From Mesostigma viride (Eukaryota > Streptophyta > Mesostigmatophyceae > Mesostigmatales > Mesostigmataceae): 64,000 nucleotides of DNA. Position numbers and translations under genes: made by a program. Within the stretch, counting starts at the first letter, position 1. Each line of letters begins with the position of its first letter. The notes under the pieces are model-generated. The model was not told the origin of the DNA. It worked only from the letters and a program-made list of their open reading frames with translations, and made no database searches. Below, piece by piece: positions 20,980 to 30,573 of the stretch. The stretch spans positions 4,593,317-4,657,316 of the forward strand of contig RPFO01000310.1 of assembly GCA_009746045.1 (NCBI GenBank), given 5' to 3'.

Positions 20980-23900
20980 TAAGTTGCGTCTGCTTCAGGA
21001 TGGCTCCTTTGCAGCATTCTTTGATGGGCACAGGATTACAGGTGTTCCGATTAACACCCCCGGAGCGGAGTCTCGTCAGGCGTCTAGCCAGAAGGGTGCT
21101 GCCTCTGTTGGTAGACAGTAGGTAGACAACCTTCCTCGTCGGCTCGCGGCTAACAGGCTTCGGGGACAGCCTCTAAATAGTCCCGTTCCACTACCATGCA
21201 TCGACCTAACAGTCGACTGAGACACATGGTGGTGCCGGTATCTCGGGCCAGAACGACAGCTCTCAGCAGCAAGATTAGCAACACCCAACGCATGCTAGAT
21301 TTCCTACGCCTCTGCGTTGCGCAAGCATCCCCGAATACCCAGAGCAGGCGGCAGGCTCGCATCCTACGCTTGCAGGACAAAATAAATGCGATGAAAAGCA
21401 CTATTTCTACCGCTTCCCTTCCCCCCTCCGTTTCACCCCCACCTCCACCCCCCGCCGCATCCACCCCCATCACCCATCGTCGTCCTCCCCTGGTGGGCCA
21501 GCAGGCATCCTTGGCCCTTGCCACTTTTAACACCCGCACATTGCTAGATGACGACCATAGCTGCCGGGTAGAGGAGCTAGTCGCATTCTGCATTGAGCAT
21601 CGTGTGTCTATATTAGGCGTCCAGGAACACCGCCGCACGGTGCCACTTGGCATGGTGAGCACTGATCGCTTGGCGGGTGGCTGGCGGTTTTTCTTCGCTG
21701 GCAGCGGTACGTCTGGCCAAGGTGGTGTTGGTCTTTTGTGTTCGCCGCTGGCAGTTGCTAGCCTCAGCACGCTTAAGTTTCTAACGCCACGCCTTATGGT
21801 AGCACACTTCACCTCCGTCGAGGGGCGGTCTAAACACCACCTCACGGTGGGGGTGGGCTACGCACCCCATAGTGGTCTACCTGCGTTGGAACGCCAGAAG
21901 TTCTTCGAGGACTTGCATAGCCTTGAGGGGGCCACCCCGGCCCGCCACTTTTTGGTTATGCTGCTAGACGCCAATGCCACGCTCCCCGTGGGTACTGCTG
22001 GCAGTCGCTTTGCGCCTGCTGACACTGCTGCTAATGACAACACTCCCCTGTTTTCTGCCTTTTTGCGGGATAGCGGGATGGTTGCTGTCAACTGCCACTT
22101 CCAACGTCCCTCCCAGGACTTGGTCACTTTTCGTGGCCCTAACGGCCGTCAGGCCTGTCTGGACTACGTGGTGGTACGGCAGCCCAGGTGTACCTCGGTT
22201 CTGGACACCCGAGTGTTTGACACGCCCACGGTGTGCTCTGACCACCGGTTGGTGCGCGCGACCCTTCGGCTCCGGTTCCACGTCCCCGCGCGCCGCGCCC
22301 CAGTGGTCCGCCCTGACTGGTCTGCTCTACGTCCGGTCAAGGGAGATCCTGAGGACTGGACGGACGCCGAGCACGAGCGGAACTGGTGCCGACGGAAGTA
22401 CCTGTCGGCACTGGACGCCCGGGCGGACGTCGACGAGCTGGACAAGGGTGCCCCCAACGCAGCCATTTTTGCGGGCTTTGCGGCCCGTGCCCCGTTGCTG
22501 GCGGCCCGGCACCTGCCGGTCATGCCCCGCCGCCGCCCCGGCCCGCTCTACCGCCAGGACCCCAAGGTCTTGGCCGCCCGGCACCGCCTCAAGCGTAACC
22601 GGGACCCGCTGCAGAAACCATTGCTCAAGGCCGCCCTTGTGGAGGCCTACGAGCATGCTCAGGACGCGGAGGCGGCCCAGTGCATCGCGGATGCCAAGGC
22701 CTGCCAGGCTCGCAACCAGGGCAAGGACATGTGGTACCACCTCGACCGGCTCGGCGGCCGGCGGCAGCGCACCCCGGTGGAGCACACGGGGGACGGCACG
22801 GCGCCGGTAAGCCTTGACCGCTGGTTGGCCCACAATGTTTCCTTGACCGGTGGGGCTCGCGCCCCCCCCCGCCGCTTCACCCCGAGACGGCCGCCCGCCT
22901 CGGGGTCGCCGGACCCCCGCCGCCGCCAGCGCCCCCCTCCTCGGCCGCGGACTACCAAGTCCCCGCCTTGAAGGAGGGCTGCCTTGCCACCAACGACGTC
23001 GTCCACCCCTTCACTTTGGAGGAATTGGACGGCGCCCTTGCTCGCCTGCGGTACGATGCGGCGGTCGGGGCCGACCACCTTTCTGCTGAGCTGCTGAAGA
23101 CCCCTGATCTGGCGGTTAGGGATCTTCTGCTGGCGTTCTGCAACCGTGTCCTGCTCTCTGACGAGCCTCCGCCTGCTGAGTGGCAGACGGCCATCCGCGT
23201 CATGCTGTACAAGAAGGGCTCTGCTGCTGACCCCGGTAACTACCGGGGTGTCTGCCTCCAGAGCGCCGCGCTGAAGGTCTTCATGCGCATGATGCTGCAC
23301 AGGCTCCGCGCCGCGCTGGACCCACACCTGGGTGAGTCTCAGATGGGTTTCCGTAGTGGTCGTAACACTGTCATGGCTGTGTTTGTCGCGCGCCGGTTGA
23401 TGGAGGAGGTGCGTCGCCTTCCCCCTGACAGTTTGCCGCTGGTCCTCATTTTTGTTGACTATATCAAGGCCTTTGACACGGTCCTCTGGGAGGCTCTTTG
23501 GGCCATCCTAGCTCTGGACCGCGTGCCACCAGCGTTTATTGCTGCCATTCGCCGACTGTATGAGGGCTCACAGGCAGTAGTGCGGACTGCGGAAGGCACC
23601 ACCCCACCATTCCCCCTTCACCACGGGGTGTGGCAAGGTTGTGTCCTGTCTCCATACCTGTTCATTATTGTCGTGGACCACGTCATGCGCCAGGCACGTG
23701 CGCGCTTTACTGCTCTTAAGGGGTTCGAGCCAGGCTTGGACATCCTTAACGAGCGTGGGCACGGCGGGGTTAGCACGGGTTACCGCCTGGCTGACCTGAT
23801 TTACGCGGACGACACCACCCTCATCGCGCGCCCCGAGCACATTCAGACCTGGCTGGACTGTCTGGGCCTGGAGGCGAGGGCGGTGGGGTTGGAGATTAGT

Positions 23901-24794
23901 GTCAAAACTGAGGCGATGGTGATTGGGGCCTCCAGTCGCCCACCGCTGCCGCGCCTGCTAGACGGGACGGAGGTCCCACTCCGCGACCGCTTCAAGCTGT
24001 TGGGGAGTTGGCTTCCGGACACTGCCGACGATGTGGACACCCGCATCGGCCTTTCCTGGGCCAAGCTCCGTTCGCTCAACACCTACTGGCGCTCCAAGGG
24101 CCTGGACGAGCACCGCAAGCGCATGCTCTTCAAGGTCCTCGTCCTCACGGTGCTCACGTATGGCGCCGAGGCATGGACACTCACGGCAACACTGGCAGCC
24201 AAGCTAGACGGCACGGTAACCCGGATGCTCCGACAGGTCCTGAATGTCGGGTTTTCTCAGCGTAGGTCCTTAGAGTCTTTGTATCACGGTATGCCGCGTA
24301 TTTCGGACGAGATTAGACAGCGTAGGATAGCATTTGTAGGACATCTTGCTCGCACCAGCCAGGTCGACACCGCCCTTGGTCTGGCCGGTCCCCAGCGGCT
24401 CGGCCAACCGGGGCGGCACATTTTGACCTGGCCTGGCCCCAAGAACATTCCTAAAAAGGTAGGGAAACATGCCATGACCTATACCCAGATGTTGCTGGAC
24501 GACCTAGTGGTCCCAGCCCAGTTTGAGTACCGCATCCACTCTCTCTCCCGTCTTTGGACTGCCATGCAGGACAAGGAGCGGTGGAAGAAGATTGTCAAGG
24601 CACACACGCCCGACCCTGTGGGCAAGCCACCTCCCCCCAAGCGGAGGAGGCGTTTTGATGAGTAGTGTAGTTAGGCTTTTCTAGATAGAGTTAGGATAGT
24701 TCGATCACGCGGCTTCCTCCACCCCATCCATCATGAAATATGTGCTACATGACCTCCCCACGGAGGCATGTTATAATTTAATTTTAATTTAATT
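20980..24794 (+). mobile_element. Near-complete non-LTR retrotransposon (LINE, APE-type)
   Basis: 3.8 kb flanked by the 13-bp direct repeat TAACCACCCAAAT (20967-20979 and 24795-24807). It has a ~215-bp 5' leader, one endonuclease-reverse transcriptase coding region, and a short 3' region ending in a T/A-rich tail. It carries no ORF1. Well-defined duplication ends suggest full-length insertion into the giant element. Confidence 0.85.
21196..24665 (+). pseudogene. LINE endonuclease-reverse transcriptase, split by one frameshift
   Basis: The protein would nick target DNA and copy the element RNA into the genome. The first frame, 21196-22971, has a ~105-aa N-terminal region, then an APE/EEP endonuclease with ATFNTR (~110), GVQEHRR (~143), LLDANAT and a terminal SDH. 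The second frame, running to 24665, is the reverse transcriptase: GNYRGVCL, GFRSGRNT, FVDYIKAFDTV, the catalytic YADDTTLI at 23802-23825, then GAEAWTL and a basic C-terminus (KRRRRFDE). The second frame stays open upstream to the run of nine C at 22862-22870, and the first derails just after it. A single-base indel there separates the frames, so it may be a recent mutation or an assembly error. No RNase H or zinc knuckle is evident. Confidence 0.9.
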
Positions 24795-25197
24795 TAACCA
24801 CCCAAATAATCAAGTTGGTACGTATAGTGTCAACCATGCGTGTCAGCCGTGCGTCGGTGTCTTCCGAAAACTATACAGCATATCAAGGAGACAACCATAT
24901 AGTCATGCTTCATCAACCACCGCAAATTGAAACGCAAATTGAAAAATAATGTTTCATGTCCCACGTAGCTCCCACAAAAACCAGCATCTTCATTAAAACA
25001 ATAAGTGGAAGCATACATGTGACACTATTGACATGCCCGGAGGCACGCCGTTCAAGGCCCTTCATGAAGTACGTTGCCCTAGAGGCAACCAAGACAAGGG
25101 TGGGTGGGTGGGGAGCAAAGAAAGAGGCCGACAAAACCAGCCAGAGCGGCTTTTAGTCGCAAAACCTCCCTTATCCCTAGCTAACTGACGTCATTAA

Positions 25198-25455
25198 ACC
25201 CTTATCAAAGAGACAACCAGCGCAGGCCAGAAATCGGGAGAATCCGGACCATGGTAGCTCGAGCCTGCCGTTATCTTTTCCGCGTTTTCGAGTCGTTCAG
25301 GATGATGAAGATGAATGGTGATGGAAATGTGTATCCTTGTGCATTGAAATTATGGCTGGCTTACGTGTGGAGCGACTAGATGACCTAGACGGTGGGGCCG
25401 GAAACAGCATGCTTGATCAGGGCGTGTGTTTCTAGCCTAACTGGCCGGGAGTGCC
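25198..25455. mobile_element. 258-bp insertion, dispersed family (second copy near 62.2 kb)
   Basis: It is absent from the equivalent point of unit 2, where B joins C directly. It is flanked by CCTTAT on both sides. The first ~130 bp (GAGACAACCAGCGCAGGCCA onward) recurs at 62166-62300, outside the giant element. No open frame of note; type undetermined. Confidence 0.7.
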
Positions 25456-25700
25456 TTATGTTCAGTGATGCTAGTAAGACGCTAACCGTACAGACCGGGG
25501 GTAGAATATCCCGAATCTGCACGGCTAGTAATAAATAATGCGTAGGTTGTTCTTTTCAGGGGCACTGCACCTCACGCCCCGTTCCGCCCGGGTATAATCA
25601 ACCCAAGCGCGGAACGCACATTTTATTTAATTCATTTTTCAACCATGCACTATACTGCATCTACTAATCACAAAAGCTCTAGCCAAACAGCTACGAGAAA

Positions 25701-27647
25701 TTAATTAATTAATTAATTATCAACATCACTCCGTTGGGAGTCAATGTAGCACATATCCCTGAGAAGGGGCATATGGCTTTAAATACATCCTAGGCTACTT
25801 CATGCAAGGGTGGGAATGTAAGCAACACTTGCTCTAGGTGCCGCAAGGGCACCGGCACCACCATGCTGTCTCAGGTTCAACCCAGCTAAGGGGATCCTGG
25901 CACGGGGGAGGAAGATCATCATGGCTATGCAAGGGCTAGGGCATGGCTTCTCGACAGAGAGCATCTCTCTGCATGGCATAGCATGGCTAAGTTCTTATCT
26001 TAATGCAACATCCATGGGGGTCCCATTATAGACAAAGCATGGCTAAATGTTGAAGGCATCATCCATGGGGGCCATTATGGGCGCACATGCGCGTGGGCCA
26101 CATGCTAGGCTAAGCCTTACTAATCTACACTACTGGTATATATATTCCTAGTCTGAGGTGGCAGGAGGGGGCTGCCAGGGCTTGTGGTCAACGTGGATGA
26201 CCGCCCCCCTCCAGTATACCGGCTTCCCCCTTGCGCTCTGCCGGAGCTGAAGGTAGGCCGGCCATAGCTCGCGTCGCCGTTGTTGCTGGGCCAGGGTCAA
26301 GTCGTCGTCCAGCGTGAAGCGAGTCTCCGAGAGCTTCTTGCGGCATTTAAGGAACGCCAGCTTGTCCGCCATGTACTTAAAGGTGAGGAGCACGGGGGCC
26401 GGGCCAGCCTTCCCCCGCGCGCGGGGGAGGCGGACAGCCGACATGTCCAGCTCACCAGTGAGTAACATGGGGGCAAGAATGGCGCGCTTAAATGCCTCAA
26501 GAAGGCTCGTGGAGGTCTCACCTGCCTGCTGGTCGAAGTGCTTGACGATGACATTGTGGCTGCGCCGGGCGATGTCGGCTTCCTCGCGAAGGTCGAGGGC
26601 TTGTTGCTTGAGTTGTGCCGAGATGGTGGAGGTGGTGGAGGTGGTGTGCTGCTTAAGCAAGTCCGCCCAGGTGGAGGGAGCATCGCCGGCCGAGCCAGCA
26701 GGCGCCGGCTGGGCGGCGATGTCCTTCACCGCCTGGGCGGTGAGGCCGGCGGTGTCATGCAAGCTCTCAAGGGCGTTGGCGGTGGCTTGAAGGCGTTGGT
26801 CGAGGTCGAGGAGCTGGGCTTTGATGTCGGCAGTGGAGGCGGAAATGGCCGTGGAGGTGGAGGCGGCGGCGGTGGAAATGTGAGGAAGTTCAGCAGTCAG
26901 CGTGCCGCCGATTGCTGCTATGTCGGCAGCAAGGGGGGTCACGTGCTGCTGATTAAGGCTTCCGTGAGGATGGAGCGGAGGGTGGGGACGGAAAGGGGTG
27001 GAGCCCAGATCTCGCCGTCAGAGCGCTGGAGAAGGGAGTTGAGGATGGCGTGCTGGAGATGGGGGCGGACGCAGCCGGACAGCCCGTAGATGTTGGCCCA
27101 GCGGCTGCCGTCCGGGGCGAGGAGGCGATTGATGGAGTGGAAATGGAGGCACAGGTCGTAAAGCGAAGCGTAATCCCCGAAGAAGATGCAGCGCAGAGCA
27201 TCGGTCGGAGAAATGGTGGCCCAGTCGTAATCTGCGACCTTGAAAGGCCGGGGCCGAAAGCTCGGTTCTGGGCGTGAAGACCCTCCTGTGTCGTCGGCTG
27301 GGCGGGTGCGCTTGGGGTCAGGCGATGCAGATGGCGAGGCGTTAAGCCCGGGGGGTTGCTGGACGACCACCAGTGCACGACTAGTGTCATCGCCGCCTGC
27401 CGGACCTGAAGGCGAAGCTGCAGCCTGAGCTGCAGAATTTTCATTGCCGAGCGCAGCCGCCAGGCTGCGTTGCGTCGAGGCGCGTTTGTGCGCCATATAT
27501 TGCGTTTTAGATTCGGAAAATTATATCAGCATGTGCGTCTTAGAAAGACGAAGCGATAGTGATATTCACGGCTAAATTCGGTGCTCAAACGTGAAAGTTA
27601 TGAGCTCCGACAGCCATGGCTACCTCGTGGCCGGAATTTTGTGGATG
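25701..27647 (-). mobile_element. ORF1-only non-LTR element ('half-LINE', HAL1-like)
   Basis: 1947 bp bounded by the 11-bp duplication GCTACGAGAAA (25690-25700 and 27648-27658). In minus orientation it has ~150 bp of 5' leader, an ORF1-like coding region (27496-26148), ~450 bp of 3' region and a terminal (TTAA)n tail. No reverse transcriptase is present. ORF1-only derivatives (HAL1) are known from mammalian L1, and this looks like an independent case. Confidence 0.75.
26148..27496 (-). pseudogene. LINE ORF1-like protein, two overlapping frames
   Basis: It is probably the RNA-binding, nucleic-acid-chaperone partner of a LINE. The first frame (27496-26939, 185 aa) starts at ATG with a basic, low-complexity N-terminus and a moderately conserved region containing DYDWATISPTDALRCIFFG. 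The second frame (26942-26148) continues in another register. It has a likely coiled coil (LLDLDQRLQATANALESLHD) and a C-terminal domain with PVLLTFKYMADKLAFLKCRK, LAQQQRRRELWPAYL and VYWRGAVIHVDHKPW. This C-terminal pattern matches LINE ORF1 C-terminal domains and degenerate copies at 49.0, 49.8 and 63.2 kb. The frames meet at a C6 run (GTGACCCCCC), so one indel separates them. Confidence 0.72.
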
Positions 27648-27744
27648 GCTACGAGAAAACACTACGACATATAAGCCGCTCATCCAGCGGCCTCTTGTTC
27701 CCGCATTCACGTATAGAAGAAACTCCGTTCAAAGAACCCCGATT

Positions 27745-29121
27745 CATGTCCCACGTAGCTCCCACAAAAACCAGCATCTTCATTAAAACAATAAGTGGAA
27801 GCATACATGTGACACTATTGACATGCCCGGAGGCACGCCGTTCAAGGCCCTTCATGAAGTACGTTGCCCAATCACCCCCGCCCTGGCTTTCCCTTGAAGC
27901 CGCACTCCACCTTGCTCGTTGTCACAAGTGACCGCCCTGCCGCAAAACGGGAGCCCCCCCACATCGGGAGGCGTGTGCCCGGCGGCTGTGGATGCAAGGC
28001 CAGGCCCAAAAAGGCCCAGCGCATTTGCACTGCGATTGCGCACGGCGAGCCTATCATGACCCCTCTCGGGGCCCCGAGTCGGTACCGCTATGGCCGTCTC
28101 CCCATAGACCCGGGGTGCTTCGAGAAAAAACGTGGACCTAGCCCAGGCCCCGCCAGCCCGGATGCCCGAGGCCACAGCCCCAGGCACCTGGCTGAACGAG
28201 AGTCCGTTCAGCCAAGACCGCATTCCCCCCGAGGTTTCTATGCGTGGGGAAAAAATTTCTAGCTTAAGCGCTTTTCCCATCGCCGTCCCCAGCCCCAACC
28301 ACCCCCCCTCGGCGGAAGGCAATTGCAAAGTTTGCTGGCCAGCAGCAATTTCCGAAGAAAAAGCCTCAGGCCGCGGACCGAGACACGGGTCGCCAGTGCC
28401 AGCCATCCGGCTCCAACCCGGGGTGCAAGCATCCCCAGGTACGGAGCACCAGCTCGCGCACTGGGCCGACCAAGCGACAGTTGAGCACCTGTCACGGCAC
28501 CCGGCCCACCAAAGACCCCAAGCTGGGGAAAAGGTGCGGACCGGAGGTAATCATTTTCTTTTCTTTTAGTTAACCGGGCGAGGAACTACGCCTGGCCGGT
28601 TAACAACTGGAAGTCTCACCACTGGCCAAGTGGCCGGTGCGACCAGTGCTTTTGGGATTTTGCTCCGCAGCACCCATAGCTGCGGCTGCCGCCGCAACGA
28701 CAACGAGCAAAGAAAGAGGCCGACAAAACCAGCCAGAGCGGCTTTTAGTCGCAAAACCTCCCTTATCCCTAGCTAACTGACGTCATTAAACCCTTATGTT
28801 CAGTGATGCTAGTAAGACGCTAACCGTACAGACCGGGGGTAGAATATCCCGAATCTGCACGGCTAGTATTAAATAATGCGTAGGTTGTTCTTTTCAGGGG
28901 CACTGCACCTCACGCCCCGTTCCGCCCGGGTATAATCAACCCAAGCGCGGAACGCACATTTTATTTAATTCATTTTTCAACCATGCACTATACTGCATCT
29001 ACTAATCACAAAAGCTCTAGCCAAACAGCTACGAGAAAACACTACGACATATAAGCCGCTCATCCAGCGGCCTCTTGTTCCCGCATTCACGTATAGAAGA
29101 AACTCCGTTCAAAGAACCCCG
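27745..29121. repeat. Composite unit 2 (modules A'-B'-C'-D')
   Basis: It follows module D of unit 1 immediately. A' is 27745-27870, then an 835-bp GC-rich block, B' is 28706-28799, C' 28798-29037 and D' ends at 29121. B'-C'-D' are contiguous here, which exposes the insertions in unit 1. Confidence 0.8.
27871..28705. other. 835-bp GC-rich block of unknown origin inside unit 2
   Basis: It replaces the ~26 bp that separate A and B in unit 1. Composition is sharply different, with many C runs and hairpins, for example GTTAACCGGG with CCGGTTAAC near 28569-28604 and CTCGGGGCCCCGAG near 28066. A pyrimidine tract ending TTCTTTTCTTTTAG (28556-28569) resembles a splice acceptor. No frame gives a recognisable protein. 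It could be a captured gene or organelle fragment. Confidence 0.5.
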
Positions 29122-29392
29122 AATCACAGGCTCAACCGGAACTCCCGATCAACACGTCAGTACCACCCTCTGTAGGCAAGTCCATATCGAACGGACGTAA
29201 CGCCACTGAGAGACGGCGTAACTAACAAAGATAACCCGCCCCCCCCGCCCCCAACAGGTAGGGAGCCCCTTGCAGCAGTAGAGAGGACCACGATAAAAAC
29301 AAAGTAAGATAGCGGGTAATCATGAAGTAGACCTACGCATCCCATGACTATGCCACCACCAATTAGCTTCCCATTACGCAGTGAGAGTTACG

Positions 29393-29475
29393 TCATCTGG
29401 TGGGATTCGACCGACTAGCCAATCGGTGCAGGGGCTTACCACCTCCATCAATTGAGCCACCTCCCCCCAATGGTG
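29393..29475 (-). mobile_element. tRNA-like sequence, probable SINE head
   Basis: On the minus strand, GTGGCTCAATTGATGG (29460-29445) resembles a pol III A box and GGTCGAATCCCA (29412-29401) a B box, at tRNA-like spacing. The acceptor ends do not pair, so a functional tRNA is unlikely. Best read as a degenerate tRNA-derived SINE or tRNA pseudogene. Confidence 0.4.
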
Positions 29476-30573
29476 GTTCCCCTGACTGCCTGGAGGAGGG
29501 CTTGCCGGGGCGGACGGCATCCAAGGCAGGACTCCCACCACGAACAATTACACTCCCACTTGGTAGTGAGTAGGCCAACTAATGATAACACACACAAAGG
29601 ATGCACACTACATACCGGAGCACCCTCACAGGCGTGCGCAGGGCGGGTCTACAACCCTCTACCCTACACTCCATCGCTGTGCAAGTTGCCACGTTTTTCT
29701 CAATAAAAGCTCCATAGAGGCCCTTTAGTGCTGGACATCTGTATCGGTATCGGGAATGGGTTAACACAACCGCGAGCAACTCTTCTTCAGCACTTGAGCC
29801 ACAGGAGGATGTCGCACAGGTCGCGCTCGTTCGTCCCACGTCAGGTGTGGCGGTGTCTTCCCGGTATACCTGCTCCTTCTACCTCTAGGTCAGGGCCTGC
29901 ATGCATACAAAGGAAGACAAGAAGATATTATCGGACTTGGGAACATGCCAAACACGCCCCTGGTAATAAACCCGCGTTCTGCTAAGCGTATGTGTGTGCC
30001 ATTCTTGACATATGTAAATTAACAAAAAAAAGTATACCTTACCGAGACTACCAAACCGAGAACCGATCGACATCATGTGTGGGTGCATGGTCATGTGTAT
30101 TGGACAATTTGTGTGTGTTTTCCTGTGAGCAAAAATATATGGCCATGTACAAAAAAGCAATCCGGCATGTAGTTCAGGTAGAGAACAACTTACAAAAACT
30201 TAAATGATACTACAATCAAATGCGAACAAATCAACAACATTGTTAGGTTGTTATTCATGTGTATAAAACATACATCACGATTCACCTGTCAAGTCCTCAA
30301 TGCAGGTCCGGGCATCTTCCCGAACACCAAGAGAGGAGCTTTGACCTCCCACCATGACGTCACGGTCTGCATGCATTCACAAAAAGACATTTATTTCAAA
30401 GGTTTTTATGTAAATTAGTTTAATGCAGTAGTAGATTCCTCAAAACCCGGCCTCTCCCCCAAGTTATAGATTTACTACCTCGCTTTCTCAAAGCTGGCCT
30501 ATCTCACGTTACCATAAATAGGTCCCAAGCGATCCCGAGCGTCATGTGAGCAAACCCTTGTGGTAAAGACTTT
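29476..30573. other. Non-coding right interior of the giant element
   Basis: No gene, known domain or tandem array was recognised. AT content rises after 30000. Confidence 0.55.

Larger units (their letters stand above)
24955..27744. repeat. Composite unit 1 (modules A-B-C-D), interrupted by two insertions
   Basis: Module A is 24955-25081, B about 25107-25197, C about 25456-25700 and D about 27648-27744. Each module recurs in the same order in unit 2 (27745-29121). Two insertions separate the modules here: a 258-bp element between B and C, and the ORF1-only LINE between C and D. Both have target duplications. Confidence 0.8.

Noticed and set aside
20967-24807. Retroviral or LTR-type origin of the reverse transcriptase
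   Set aside because: The RT is linked to an APE-type endonuclease, has no protease or integrase, no LTRs, and has a target duplication plus A/T-rich 3' tail as expected for a LINE.
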